A DNA stretch of 64,000 bases from Dactylorhiza incarnata (taxonomy: Eukaryota > Streptophyta > Magnoliopsida > Asparagales > Orchidaceae): assembly GCA_033032865.1 (NCBI GenBank), contig JAWHQI010000019.1, positions 8,412,001 through 8,476,000 on the forward strand, given 5' to 3'. This document shows positions 10,166 to 22,069 of this stretch, one piece after another. Numbering within the stretch: position 1 is the first letter of the stretch; every line of letters begins with the position of its first letter. The notes beneath the pieces are model-generated. The model worked only from the letters and a program-made list of their open reading frames with translations. It was not told the origin of the DNA and searched no databases. The translations under genes were made by a program, and so were the position numbers.

Positions 10166-13100
10166 CTCCCCCTTGAAGTGGGAAGTTGAAACTAGCCCCA
10201 GTAGGCTCCTTAGCCATGTGAACGGCCCCTTTGCCAGCGCCTTTGTGAATATGTCTGCGACATTGTCCGCACTCCGCACATGCTCGACCGAAAGAGACCC
10301 CTCCAACACCTTCTCCCGTATGAAGTGATGCTCAATCTCAATATGCTTGGTCCTCGCGTGACAAACTGGATTAGTAACCAGTTTGAGAGCACTCTTGTTG
10401 TCACCGCGTAGCAGAGTTGGCTCCCGAACCTCCTTGTGGATGTCTCCCACCAACCTCCTAAGACAGATGGCTTCCTGAGCTGCCAAGGCCGAAGCCTTGT
10501 ATTCTGCTTCCGTGGTGGAGACCGACACGGAATCCTGCTTCTTGCTGCACCATGATACAGTTGTAGGGCCCGCCATGAAGACGAATCCAGACGTCGACTT
10601 CCGATCATCCGAATCTCCCTCGTAGTCAGCATCCATGTACCCGTGCACCTTGAGGCCCCAATCTCTCCTGTATAGGAGACCCATGTCCGAGGTCGGCTTG
10701 ACATACTTCAGAATGTTCTTGGCTGCTAGCAGATGAGTTACCCGTGGCTCCGCCATATACCGACTCACTCTGCCAACTGCATATGCAATATTCGGCCTCA
10801 TGATCGTCAGATAGATCAGGCTCCCAACCAGAGCTCGGAACACCAACGGATCTTGCATAATCCTCCCCTCATCCTTCCGAAGCTTAATAGCCTTCTCCAG
10901 AGGTGTGGAAGTGCACTTCCCTTCCTTCATGCCGAATCGCTCCACGATCTGCTCCGCATATCCGGCCTGGGTCACCAGCACTCCACCTTCCTTCCTCTGC
11001 ACCTCAAGTCCATGGAAATGGTGAAGCTCACCTAAGTCCTTCATCTCGAACCTGATAGACAGCTCTGCCCGAAGCTGCGCTACCTCCTCCTTCGAGTTCC
11101 CCGTCACGATCATATCATCGACGTATAACAACACGATGACTTGAAGCTCCCCGCTCTTCTTGACGAACAAGCTTGAGTCTGAGTCTGAAGTAGCAAATCC
11201 ACAGAATAGGAGATATTCTGCAATCTTCCCGTACCACGCCCTCGGCGCTTGCTTCAACCCATACAGGGCCTTCTTCAGCTTGCAGACATGCTCCAGAAAA
11301 TCTTCAGACACAAAACCTGGTGGCTGGACCATGAAGATGTCCTTGTCAATCTCGCCGAACAAGAAAGCGTTCTTGACGTCGATCTGCCAAATCTCCCATC
11401 CACTGAACGCCGCCAAGGCAATGATAAATCGAACTGAAGTCATTTTTGCCACCGGACTGAAAGACTCCTCGTAGTCTTCACCGTATTGCTGCGAGAACCC
11501 CCGAGCTACAAGGCGAGCCTTGTACCGCTCGATGCTGCCGTCAGCTTTCTTCTTGAGCATGTAAACCCACTTGCATGTCACAGGAGTGGTGCCCTTGGGC
11601 TTGGGCACAAGAGACCAGGTCTCATTCTTCTCAAGAGCTGCCATCTCTTCTTGCATTGCAACATCCCACTCCTTCACGCCTCTGGCCTTCTCAAAGCTCG
11701 ACGACTCCCTCTCATCTAAGGGACCAGCGAAGAAACATGAGACGAAGCTCACTGCGTTTCCTCCTGTATAGCGATCAGGGGCAACGATTGCTCGCTTCGA
11801 CCTCCTCAGCTCCTTCCCCTGAACCGCATTATCACCATCTGCTTCTTCCCTAGCTCCTCTTCCAGACGTGCTAGGAGCATCGCTCCCCCTGCTCCCTGAA
11901 CCAGAAGCCCCCGTCTCGGAACTAGAAGGAGATGGACCACCTGGTGACACAGGTAGCTCCACCTGAAAATTCTCCACAGCTTTCTCCGGCACCTCCATCC
12001 TACTCTCTGGTAGCTGCACATCAGAAGACCCCTTGTAAGATGTCACCTCATTGAACACGACGTCGCGAGATACAACAAATCTCCGCATCTCCGGGTCCAT
12101 GCACTTCCAGCCTTTCTTCCTCTCATCGTATCCCACGAAGACTAGCTTCCTTGCTTTCGCATCTAGCTTCATCCGAAGAGCATCTGGAACATGCACGTAG
12201 CAGGTGGAACCAAACACCCAAAGGTGAGCCACGCTTGGCTTCTCTTTGAACATCATCTCATGTGGGGTCAGCATGTTGATGGGGCTCAAAGGCATCCTGT
12301 TGATGACGTAGGCAGCACAAGACATTCCCTCCGCCCAAAAGGACTTTGGAATACTCTTGGCATGCAGCCAACACTTGCAGGTCTCTGTCAGATGACGGAT
12401 CTTCCACTCTGCAACACCGTTCTGCTGTGGAGTATGTACACAAGTGAGCTCTCTCCGGATGCCCGCCTTCCTGCAAAAAGTAGAGAACTCACTGGGGGTG
12501 AACTCCCCTCCGTTGTCAGTCCTCAGCTTCTTTACCCGCAGTTCTAGCCGAACCTCCACGAGCTCCTTGAACTCCACAAACTTGGCAAACGCCTCCACCT
12601 TCTCCTTCAGGAAATAAACCCAGACATATCTGGTGTAATCATCGATCAACACCAGCATATATCTGCTGCCTCCGAAGCTTGGGGTAGCAGTTGGTCCCAT
12701 CAAGTCACAGTGGATGCACTCCAACGGCACACAAATCCTTGTCTGCGACTTGTCAAACGGAAGTCGATGAGACTTGCCGAACTGACATCCCGCGCAAACA
12801 TGACCTTCACCGTAGGAAGATAGACTTGGCAGGCCCTTGACCAGACCTCTTACCGCCATTGCTTTCAGCTTGTCCATCCCTACGTGCCCCAACCTCTCAT
12901 GCCATATAACGGCACCATCATTCGTCTTCATCTTGTCGACGTAGGAACTTGTTGATAAAACAAACAAGTCCTTTGCCCGTCTCCCAATATGGACGACCTC
13001 CGCCTTTACAGCCTCAAAATTGCGTAGAAACTTCACTTCTGTTGGGCCGAACAGAACGTGATACCCAGCGTCTACAGCGTTGGTCACGGAGAAGAGGTTT

Positions 13101-14242
13101 TTCCTCATACCAGGCACGTGATAGACACTCTTTAAAGTAAGTGGCCCTCTATCACTGCCTAAGGAAACAACCCCCACCTTGTCTACTGGATGCACAGTAT
13201 TATCAGCAGTAATGATTGCATTGTTACCTGTATAGGGCTGTGCAGAAGAAAGCTTGGTCTCGTCTCCGGTGAGGTGATGACCACACCCCGAGTCCACGAT
13301 CCAGTCCTCCAGATAGTTGATAGGAGCATAAGCTCCAACAGAAGTCGAGAAGGCTCCTCCCCAACCTCCTTGATTGTTCCTGGCCCCAGCTTCCTCCTTC
13401 TCCGCAGCATGCCCAGCTTGGGTGACCACCTTATAATCCCTCCTGATGTGGCCATACTTGCCACACTTGAAGCACTTCGGACCTTCACCCTTCTTCTTCC
13501 CATCAGCCTTGGGAGAATACCCCCTTTCCTGCTGCCCAGAAGTTGAAGGCCCATAGCCTCCTCCAGTGGTCTTCTTCTTCTTATCCCACTTCTTCTTCTT
13601 CCCCGAGAAGAGCACTTCGCAATCTCCCCCAGCCACCGACACTCCCGCCATCTGCCTTGCCAAACTTTCTTGCGAAGCAAGCAAGTTCTCCAGCTCCAAC
13701 AGAGACGGCTGATTTTCCCATCCCTGCACCGACGTCACAAAGGCAACATATTCCTTCCGCAGGCCGCGGATGATGTGCCTCTTCAGCTTCGCCTCAGAGA
13801 TAGGCTCATCAGGGTCCAATGCTGAGATTTCAGCGCACAAGTTCTTCAACTTCAGAAAGAAAGTGGAGATAGAAAGATCACCCTGAGCCGACCTTGCCAG
13901 CTCATTCTCCAAGAACTGTAGCCTTGCAACATTCTTCTTGTTAAACAGCCCATCCAGGGCTCTCCAGATCTCCGCTGCCGATCCACACCCCAAGATGTGA
14001 TCAAATAGGTCAGGTGAGATTGCCCTCTTCAGAGTGAACTCTGCCTTCGCATTCGTCCTCCTCCAAGTTCTCACCTCAGCCCCATTATCACCTTCCGGGA
14101 CAACTTCCTATGTCTGATCTCCTCCAACAACCTCCCAGAGGTCCTCGCCTACAAGATAGCTTTGCATACACGACTTCCACTTCTTGAAGTTAGTCGATGT
14201 AAGCACCTCAATCCCAAGACCCTTTGCAAATCCACCTTCCAT
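10160..14242 (-). CDS. Gag-Pol polyprotein of element K, near-intact with one nonsense codon
   Basis: A single copia polyprotein: Gag packages RNA, and Pol cuts, copies and integrates. The best start is the ATG at 14240-14242, followed after some 15 codons by a typical Gag N-terminus (LTSTNFKKWKSCM, then SYLVGEDLWEVV). A TAG at 14108-14110 (codon 45) breaks it. After that 1,304 codons are open, numbered here from 14074: zinc knuckle about 201-214 (CFKCGKYGHIRRDY, last Cys replaced by Tyr), protease DSG about 261, integrase HHCC about 391-429 and triad D456, D519, E555 (DD35E spacing), RT Asp about 898 and YVDD about 983-986, RNase H D1147, E1188, D1224. The ORF runs through the PPT, and its TGA lies in the first six bases of the 3' LTR. 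The nonsense codon and the damaged knuckle suggest a recent but inactive copy. Confidence 0.93.
10166..10178 (-). promoter_or_regulatory. Polypurine tract of element K
   Basis: The minus strand reads cttcaagggggag directly before the LTR start tgttga. It serves as plus-strand primer and at the same time encodes the last residues of the polyprotein (F-K-G-E). Confidence 0.8.
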
Positions 14243-14317
14243 TGCTCTTCCACTGGTTCCTTCTTCACAAAGGCGATGGCTACTCTAAGTTACTCACTGC
14301 TCAACCACTCCAACCTA

Positions 14318-14329
14318 CCTCTGATACCA
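14318..14329 (-). promoter_or_regulatory. Primer-binding site of element K (tRNA-Met)
   Basis: The minus strand reads tggtatcagagg, complementary to the 3' end of plant initiator tRNA-Met, and touches the LTR with no spacer. Confidence 0.9.
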
Positions 14330-15604
14330 TGTGAAATTTTTCGAATCTTTATGGAGTGAGCAGGAGTTAGTCAACTTAGAGATACTAGCCAAAACAACCA
14401 GAAACAAATGGAGGCAAACAACTGATCTTTATTGATAGCAGAACTTCAATTACAAGCCAAGGCATGCTTGGCGAGACATGATTTCGCCAGCACAAAACAC
14501 CAAAGGAAAAGATACAATGTTGAAGATAACTTGAGACCGCGCGGTCTCCATTGCGACCTCAGCAACCTGCCAGACCGCAACCCGCTGCAGACCTCAGAAC
14601 AACACCAGCCCACTGACCTGATCGCACCATTCCTTTCCGAACTCCTGATCCTCCCGAACTCCAGCACCACAACTCCAAGCCGCAGACCGCCCGAACACTC
14701 TCAGAGGAAGAGGTGATCGCTGCTGCCCGCACTATCTGCAGAAGCTGCACAAGAAGAGTTCAATCAGCAGACCACCCGGTCAGACTATTAGAGACCGCAG
14801 GAAAGAAGCGAATTCAGCTTACACTTGGTGTGTCTACATTGCTGCTACAGTGGCTCCTATTTATAGGCGTGGGACCTGATCCAGTCACCACCCTTTGAGA
14901 TAGGATCACCACTCTCCAGATCGCGCGACCAGAACGGTCAACTCGCGCGATCAGCAACAGTACTGCTTCATTTTTGTGAACTCGACAGCTTCAACATCGA
15001 CCATGAGAGACCGCCACTCTCACAGTAGATCACGACTCCAAGAGAGAACGCCAGACCGCCCGAAGCTGTTCACCTCCTGTGTTCGCCAGAGACCACGAAC
15101 ACAGCCAGTTCGCCAACAACCCGCGAACTCCTGCCCGTATACCGGTCTCCTCCTGAGACCGCGAACAGCGATCAGCTCGCATACCAGCCTCCTCCTGAGA
15201 CCGCGAACTGAGACCGTGCGACTAAGACCCTTAGTCCGCGACTACCACCAGAAAGCCCGGTCAGCGTCCAGACCACATTCTGGAGAAAACCTGGATCAAG
15301 CTATGCGGTCATACCAGACTGCCACAGCCTTGAAGAGGACAGCACGCCACGCGGTCACACACAGATCGCGCACACCTAAAGACAAACAACCCTCCACGTG
15401 ATCAGAGACAAACCGCGTGGCCTCCACCTTCAGCTGCCTTGGACCAGATACCAACGATCAAGCCAGGAGACCACAGCTAGGCTAAGACAAGCCAGACCGC
15501 AGAGGCAGACCGCCAGGTCGTGCAGTCACACCAAACCGCCCGACCTCCTCCCAGACCGCCCAGGTCCAAAGGCCCTCCAAACTTCCACTTCAACAATTTC
15601 AACA
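14330..15604 (-). repeat. 5' LTR of element K
   Basis: Same ends and motif content as the left LTR, with the palindrome at 14533-14548 and the TATA-type site cctataaatagg at 14856-14867 (minus strand), which is the likely promoter of the element. Scattered single-base differences from the left LTR suggest an insertion that is young but not brand new. Confidence 0.95.
14856..14867 (-). promoter_or_regulatory. TATA box of the K 5' LTR
   Basis: cctataaatagg on the minus strand. The site is conserved in the other K LTR (9417-9428) and in the solo K LTR (18366-18377), although the flanking sequence has diverged. Confidence 0.6.
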
Positions 15605-15609
15605 GGGTA

Positions 15610-17203
15610 GCATGCTCAATGCACTCAGAGTTTGATTGCTTTAGGGAAGTAATCTCTTGAGCTTGCCTCTTGGCTAGCTTTTTGCTCTTTTTCAGAGCTT
15701 CCAAGAGTTCACCATACCTATCAATCAATTGATTGACATCCTCCTCAGGACCTGATTCACTTCCAAATTTAGATGGAGGAGATTCAGATTCTTGACCTGT
15801 TTCATAATCAGAAGAAGAAGAAATGCAGTGTATCAATACCTGCTCATGTTCTGAATTGTTGTGGCTGTCCTCATCTTCAGTTATAGCCATCAGCCCAAGG
15901 TCATCTGGAGTGACCTCATCCTCCTCTACATCACTATCTGAATGTGATAGAGGGGCCCTGATTCCTATCCTGGCGGTAGGATAGTCTTCTTCCTCTTGAT
16001 CAGCAAACAACCCCAAGTAGGCTTCCTCCTCACCATCTGAATCTGAAGATGAAGATTCAGACTCGCTCCAGCACTTGCTTTTCTTAGCTAGGAAGGATTT
16101 TTCTCCCTTCCTCTCCTTCTGGTGATGAGGCTTCTTGTCACCTCTTTCCTTTCTCTTGACTGGACAGTCAGCAATGACATGTCCGGGCTTACTACAGCAA
16201 TAGCAAATTATGTTAGTTGAAACATGTTTACTAGATTTAGAGTCATACCTGTCTCCTTTGGGATGTTGCCTTTCAGATCTGTAATGATCCTTCTTGGGAT
16301 GAGAAGAGGAGGAAGGTTTGTTCTTCCATTGTTTCCTCTTGATCATCTTCTTGAACTGCCTTGTGAAGGCAGCAAATTCCTCATCAGAAGAGGAGCTGTC
16401 TGATTTGCTGCTCTCAGATTTCTCAGATTCAGCAGCCTTTCTTGGAGGTGATTGCACTCTAACCTTGTTCCTCTTAGAGCTTTCAGCTTTGAGAGCAACA
16501 GATCTCTCCCTTGTGTGAGCCCTGGAGGAAGAGTCCTCCTCCTTTCTTGCAGAAAGCTGCATCTCATATGAGAGCAGTTTCCCAAATAGTGTATGGGTGG
16601 GGGTTTCTCCAAGTCTTTCCCATTCCCTGATTGCACAAATTTTAGTGTCTCATTCTCTAGTTAGAGATCTAAGGAACTTGTCATTGAGTTCATAATCTGT
16701 GAACACCCTTCCATAGGTTCTTAGTTTATTTACAATCCTAAAGAACCTTTCATAGCATATGGAGATATTCTCCTGGCTCAGATGTCTGAAGGCTTCATAC
16801 TCTTGATTGAGGAGTGACTTTCTATCATCCCTCACTTCAGCTGTTCCCTCCATATAAACAACCAATGTGTCCACATTTCCTTGGCAGTTTGGCAGTGGAC
16901 CAAGTTTTGAAAAGTAGTGTCATCAATGGCATTTACTATTATGTTTTGGGCTCTCTTGTCCATGGTGTACAATGTTATCTCATCATTGGTCAGCTCAAAA
17001 AATACCTTAAGTACTTTTCTAGTAGGGTAAATAGTGGAGACTTTCTCAAAGGTATAAGGACCATTTTTGACAGTCAAAAAGATCCTTGGGTCTGAGGCTT
17101 CTATGAATAGCCTTACCCTTTGCTTCCATATCCCAAAGTTTTCTTTGGAGCATATGGGCAACTTCATTGACCCCAACTCCTTCTTCATTCCACTGTTGGC
17201 CAT
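15610..17203 (-). pseudogene. N-terminal half of gag of element A
   Basis: Structural protein of the virus-like particle, of the long Sirevirus type. It starts at the ATG at 17203. The first 123 codons contain the Gag core (ENFGIWKQRVRLFIE, FQNLVHCQTAKEMW). A one-base loss near 16878 shifts the frame, and the protein goes on in the 16874-16650 stretch (YMEGTAEVRDD, ERFFRIVNKLRTYG). A TGA near 16650 then interrupts the same frame, which continues to 15610 with a Ser/Lys/Glu-rich region, a first zinc knuckle CYCCSKPGHVIADC (intact CX2CX4HX4C) and an acidic, partly coiled-coil segment (SKKLAKRQAQEITSLKQS). Element K then splits it. Element I has the same order. Confidence 0.83.
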
Positions 17204-17248
17204 TGGATTTCAGACTGATCAGACTGTTAAGTCTTTTTGATCAACCTC

Positions 17249-17260
17249 GCTTTGATACCA
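17249..17260 (-). promoter_or_regulatory. Primer-binding site of element A (tRNA-Met, one mismatch)
   Basis: The minus strand reads tggtatcaaagc, two bases from the LTR end. The plant initiator tRNA-Met site is tggtatcagagc, so one base differs. Confidence 0.8.
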
Positions 17261-17262
17261 CT

Positions 17263-19802
17263 TGATTGTTTATATAGGTGTAGTCAATAATACCTAGAGG
17301 GGGGTGAATAGGTTTTACTTATTTTCTTTGTTCAAACCTAATGTTTCTAGCTGCAGAAAACACAATCACAGAAAGCACACAAGGATGTATAGAGGTTCCT
17401 CAAGACAGGGTGTCTTGAGTAGTCCTCTTTCCCCCTTCACCTTTCTAACAGTGAGTTAGACAAGGCCACAAACTCCAATCTCAGCTCCTTAAGCTTACAC
17501 CACAAGTTCCTCAGAACTTCTCAGATCAAGAGTGATCCTACCTCAGGCACAGCAGCCCTACACTCAGGCTCAGCAGCCCTACACCTTAGGCTCAGCAGCC
17601 ATACACCTCAGGCTCAGCAGCCCTACACCTCAGAGTTATGTAACTCCTACAACTCAGAAATCACACAGATTTCCTACCTAAGACCTATCAAGAAGTCCTA
17701 CCACTTAAGCTGTCAACACAGCTTTACACACAGGCTCAACAGCATTTCACTCAGGCAACAATGCCTTAAAAAGATATAAAAGAGTTTGAGCTAAATACAG
17801 AAGACAAAAGGTGTGAAATTTTTCCGGACCTTGTGAGAGCAAGCAGGAATAACAACTAGAGTTACAAGCCAAAACAACCAGAAACAATTTGGGGCAAACA
17901 ATTGATCTTTATTGATTTTCTAACTTCAGTTACAGGGCAAGACATGCTTGACGAGACATGATTTCGTCAGCACAACACTCCAGAACCAATACAGAGAAGA
18001 ATGCTGAAAGACTTCAGACCGCACAACCCCGAGTCCTCTCTTGCACAGACCGCGCGAACTCCCTTGCGATCTCCTCCTGTTGCTAGACCGCAACACCCTG
18101 CCGACCTCAGACCACCACCAAACCGCTGCACAGACCGCTCCCTTCTTTCGACCTCCAGATCTTCCCAAACTCCAGCAACACAACTCCAAGCCGCAGACCG
18201 CCCGAACACTTTCAGAGGAAGAGGTGATCGCTGCTGCCCGCACTATCCGCAGAAGCTGCACAAGAAGAATTCGATCAGAGACCGCCCGGTCAGAAAACAC
18301 AGACCGCAAGAAAGACGCGAACTCAGCTTACACTTGGTGTGTTCTTGTTGTTGCTACAGTGGCTCCCTATTTATAGGCGTGAGACCTGATCCAGTCACCA
18401 CCCTATGAGATAGAGTCACCACCCATCAGACCGCGCGACCTTACCGGTCAACCCGCGCGATCACCGCAACCCTCCTGCTTCATTTTGGTGAGCGCCGACT
18501 TCACTCCAGACCGCGGGAGATCGCTACTCCCTTGGTCTGAACACGACTCCACACAGAGATCGCCAGACCGCCTAGAAGTCACCCACCACCTGTGTTCGCC
18601 TGAGATCGCAAACACAGCCAGCTCGCCCTCCTGGTCTCCTCCTGAGACCGCGAACTGAGACCGCGCGACTAAGAATACTTAGTCCGCGAACTCCTTCAGA
18701 ACCCTCTGGAAAGCCACCAGACCGGATTCAAGAGCCAACCCGTGCGGTCACGCCAGACCGGCACGTCCTTGAAGAGAACAACTTGTCACGCGGTCAGAGA
18801 CAGACCGTGCGACCCTGAGGAAGATCACCCGCCATGCGGTCACAGCCAGACCGCACGACCTCCACCTCCAGCAGCCCTTGGACCAGACCAGCGGTCAACC
18901 CCGGAAGCCACAGCTGACCAATAGAACGGATCGCCATTGTCAGACCGCCAGACCGTGCGGTCACGCCAGACCGCCCGGTCTCTTCCCAGACCGCCCAGGT
19001 CCAAAAGCCTCCTCCACTTCCACTTCAATAATTTCAACAAAAGGTTTACTTTTAGGTCTCCTGAATCCTTTCTACAGATCTGAAAAACAGCAGCTTCAGA
19101 TTTGTATCACCTTGATCTTCTCCTTCAGTAAAGCAGAAGATAAACTTGAGCTTCTTGAGTTTGTACAGGAAGAGCTAACTAATCTCCCTTAGAAGATTTA
19201 ACTTCAGCTGCAGAGAACAACTTCAACTGGCTGAAATGTGAAAGCTCGATTGTGGCGTACAGCAAAGACTTTTCAATAGAACAGTACTTGTTGTTGTGCC
19301 CTAGCTTCTTCTTTTATACCTCCAGAAGGCTTCAACGGCTATATCGATCCTTCTAACACGGTATGGGGCAGATTGGAGTTGATTTTCCCTTTCAATTGTC
19401 GTTTGCGCCAAAAGCAGATCCCGTCAACACATTTGGATCTGTCTCAGCGGTTGGACTGAGACAGCTTCCAGTCTCAGTGGTTGGGCTGAGACAGCTTCCA
19501 GTCTCAGCGGCAGCTCCAGTCCCCTTCTCAGCGGTTGCTCCAGTCTCCTTCTCAGTGGATCCACTGAGACAGCTCCTCGTCTCAGCAGTTCTGACCCACC
19601 GTCTCAGCGGTTCTGCTGAGACAGATCTTCATTTCCTTGTGGATGGTTTCTTCTCATCTAAGGCCATGTTTGGCCCTTCCTTTTGAGTTACCTGTGCCTG
19701 TATATCCTACACAAGTATAGCTTTGTTAAATACAATATGTCCTTAGCATTGAGAGTGATGCCTCTTCAAATTAAGGTAATATTGAGGGCAATATACCCAA
19801 CA
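17263..19802 (-). repeat. 5' LTR of element A, split by a solo LTR
   Basis: Begins tgattgttta (plus strand) and ends cccaaca. Without the nested solo LTR and one TSD copy it is about 1,307 bp. It contains the gaggggggtgaatagg motif near its right-hand transcript end (about 17300), the 21-bp unit array (about 17540-17635), the TATA-like site (19311-19318) and the ctcagcgg/gctgagac cluster (about 19440-19625). Confidence 0.9.
17812..19039 (-). mobile_element. Solo LTR of the K family, TSD aaagg
   Basis: A 1,228-bp LTR with the K ends (tgtgaaattt ... atttcaaca) and flanks aaagg at 17807-17811 and 19040-19044. The uninterrupted site is seen in the other A LTR (around 335-345). No internal region is present, which points to LTR-LTR recombination after insertion. 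It has diverged more from the K LTRs than those have from each other. It keeps the TATA-type site (18366-18377) and is dense in gaccgc/gcggtc words. Confidence 0.95.
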
Positions 19803-20921
19803 CTTACCCTTCTTGATAATCTACATGTGTTTTTAATCCTATTCTTGCATAATTGTGTAGTATAAGAACTTATCATATTGAATTACATAAATAGCTTACC
19901 AACATAACAATGAATTCTGTCTTAAAATTCTTTGTTTTCATGCACTTGTGATTAGAGAAAAGTGTTATATAAATTAAAATATCTATGTTTGCAAAAACAA
20001 GTGAATTCGGAGTCCTTAGTCACTAAACCAAAAAGCAAATCATAAATGAAAAGGAAAACACCACCAAGAACTACTCACCCTCCCGATAAGTCTTAATGAG
20101 CATTGTGAGGTTAAGCACCTTGGCCAAGAATTGTAAAGTGTCTTGTGCAAACAAAAATTTCACCACTTCTCTTTTTTTAAAATAATTTGTGCATTGAAAT
20201 TTGTGGAAGAAAAATTATTTATGTTTATTTAAAAATTGTTCTTACATTACATACTTTCATGTGGTTTGATTCGTACACTTGTATACTTTATCAAAACAAC
20301 ATTTTGAACACATCATTATCTTTTATAACACTTCCACTCATGAGAATTGGACTCTAAAAGCTTAGCTACACTATTCTCTACAATTTCAAGTAAAAGCACT
20401 AAATATCAAAGCATGATCTTTACAATGTTTATGTTTACTTGAAATGCAAATTAATTTACATTGTAAAACATATCTTTTCTTGATATTTGTAATCTTGCTT
20501 GCTTGCATCTTTTGTACCTAAATTCAAACATCTTCTTTTTAAACTTCAAATTTGATATATTACCTTCTTTAAAAGACTTAAAGATGTTTAAAATTGCTTT
20601 CGATGTGTCTACTATTACTACAAATTGATTTTATCTTAAATCTCTACATATTGCACATTAGTTCATATTTCATCTACTCTAACTCACCTTCTTTTGATAA
20701 AATCAAAAGGGGGAGAATAAATGGAAGAAATCCATTATTTAGGGGGAGTTAAATTGAAGAAATCCATTCAAACATCTTGCTTCTCATGTGTTTATGTATG
20801 GGATTATCCATATAGGGGGAGTATACACATTTTATCACACTTATCATATACTATAAACATTACTCTAGTTATATTTTATTATTTCTTCCTAGAGGATTTG
20901 TTATTATCAAAAGGGAGAGAT
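19803..20921 (+). mobile_element. 3' non-coding region of an older B-family Sirevirus, plus strand
   Basis: No gene. It matches, in opposite orientation, the 3' non-coding part of element B (for example around 53690-53880), including one copy of the conserved hairpin at 20064-20123. Near the end it has four purine tracts of the aaagggggag type (about 20705-20920), the last one touching the LTR. Its upstream part lies left of A, outside the window; A inserted here at cttac. Confidence 0.75.
20064..20123 (+). ncRNA. Candidate structured RNA element, copy 3, in the B-family remnant
   Basis: Same element in the plus-strand remnant: outer arms ccaag/cttgg, inner arms ctcaccctc/gaggttaag (seven of nine paired), loop with gataagtcttaatgagcatt. 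The pairing is weaker here, as expected in an older copy. Confidence 0.38.
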
Positions 20922-22069
20922 TGTTGGAGCTTGTGTTCCATATCTCTTGGTTTGAGAATAACAAATTCCACATTATATTTGATCTTGCTTGTCATGTGTT
21001 TATAGTGTACATGAACTATATTCCTAAAAAAGAGCAATGCAGAATGATCACGGAGCTCAGAATTTAGAGCTACCGTGGAGCGGTAACACCTACCACTAGC
21101 GGTAGATGGGATGACATCTGAAGAGTGATGGCAGACGGTTTCTCGAAGATGAAATGGAAAAATCTAACATGGCGCGTTAGTTCTTATCGCGACGCGGTAG
21201 GTCCTTGATCCATTGCAGTTAACATGATCTCCACGAAGGAGGACACGTTGCAGCACAATAGTGGGCACGATGCTAGTGCGGCGCGGTAGTACTACCGCAG
21301 GCGGTAGTTTCAGTTACCAATATAAAGGATGGATCTCTCTCTTTCATTGTTACACAACTCAAGCCACAACTCTAATCTTTCATGAGAGCCTTCATTCCAG
21401 AGTTCCAGAGCATTCCAAACTCCATCATTAAAGAACAAGAGTGAAAAGGAGATTTCAACACAGTCATTCTTAAAGAAGGACGCATGCTTCAACTCCGAGG
21501 ATGTTCATGGCGATCCTTCATCTCCTTCAGAGCTGTTCTAAATAGGGAGTGTATTAACTTTGCATTTCTTCTCTTTGCTTTAGAAACGGTAGTGAATTCA
21601 CAGCAGCGGTTGGCGATTAGGCCTTGTGAGGTTTAGGGGGAATTCGCCACGGTGTGTGTGGTGATTAGGTCTAGGTGTAGATCTAGGGGAGGCTAGAGCC
21701 ATATCTTGGAGAAGATAGGTTATAGCCAACCGGTCCTTAGGAGAAGGATCGATGAAGAATCAAAAAGTGTTTTTATTTTATCGCCTCAAATTCAAGCGCT
21801 ATTGAAATTAATACTCTTGTAATTAACTTTTGAAATAAAATAAATTTTCATCTTCTCTGGTTTTATAAGACTTTATTTCGTTCAAGAGTTTGTAAGAAAA
21901 ATCACTTTGTCACAATTTTTGAAGAAGTTCTAAATTTCTGGAAAGTTACCACGGGCGTTAACTATATACCGCAGGCGGTAGTGACAGAACTCATTTACCC
22001 TTTTTTATTCAAAAATCGAAAAGCCCTTATTCACTCCCTCCCCCTCTAAGGGTGCCTACAGATCCAACA
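20922..22069 (+). repeat. LTR of the B-family remnant, plus strand
   Basis: 1,148 bp, begins tgttggagct and ends gatccaaca. It contains gcggtag-type words in inverted pairs (about 21070-21310 and 21945-21985), a TATA-like tataaagg at 21321-21328, and the ctccctcccccctctaagg segment typical of the 3' end of these LTRs (about 22033-22052). It is related to the LTRs of B (50638, 58024) and E (60648). Its right flank lies inside the 32-bp tandem array. Confidence 0.85.

Larger units (their letters stand above)
8893..15604 (-). mobile_element. Copia element K, minus strand, complete, TSD gggta
   Basis: A complete element of 6,712 bp inside the gag of element A. It has LTRs at both ends (8893-10165 and 14330-15604), 5-bp target duplications gggta at 8888-8892 and 15605-15609, a PBS touching the right LTR and a PPT touching the left LTR, so transcription is on the minus strand. 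The LTRs look about 95 percent or more identical by eye (not computed). One long ORF covers gag to RNase H. It is the youngest-looking autonomous type here, and not a Sirevirus: single frame, no env ORF, no long gag. Confidence 0.96.
1..19802 (-). mobile_element. Sirevirus-like Ty1/copia element A, minus strand, nested, left end cut by the window
   Basis: Host element of the first 19.8 kb. On the minus strand it reads 5' LTR (17263-19802), tRNA-Met primer site (17249-17260), gag (17203 to 15610, then 8892 to 7938), protease, integrase, RT and RNase H (7932 to 4782), an env-position ORF (4230-1636), repeated polypurine tracts (1077-1404) and 3' LTR (1-1076). Bases 1-1076 match 17494-19802 once the nested solo LTR is removed. 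The right flank is cttac, so the same 5 bp should lie just left of the missing LTR start. Long gag, extra ORF after pol and multiple PPTs are Sirevirus traits. The element is dead: frameshifts and stops interrupt every ORF. The lineage is inferred from structure and protein motifs. Confidence 0.88.

Noticed and set aside
13183..13680. 165-codon ORF and other frames overlapping the K polyprotein, including 10210-10704
   Set aside because: Shadow frames of the 1,304-codon polyprotein, without motifs of their own.
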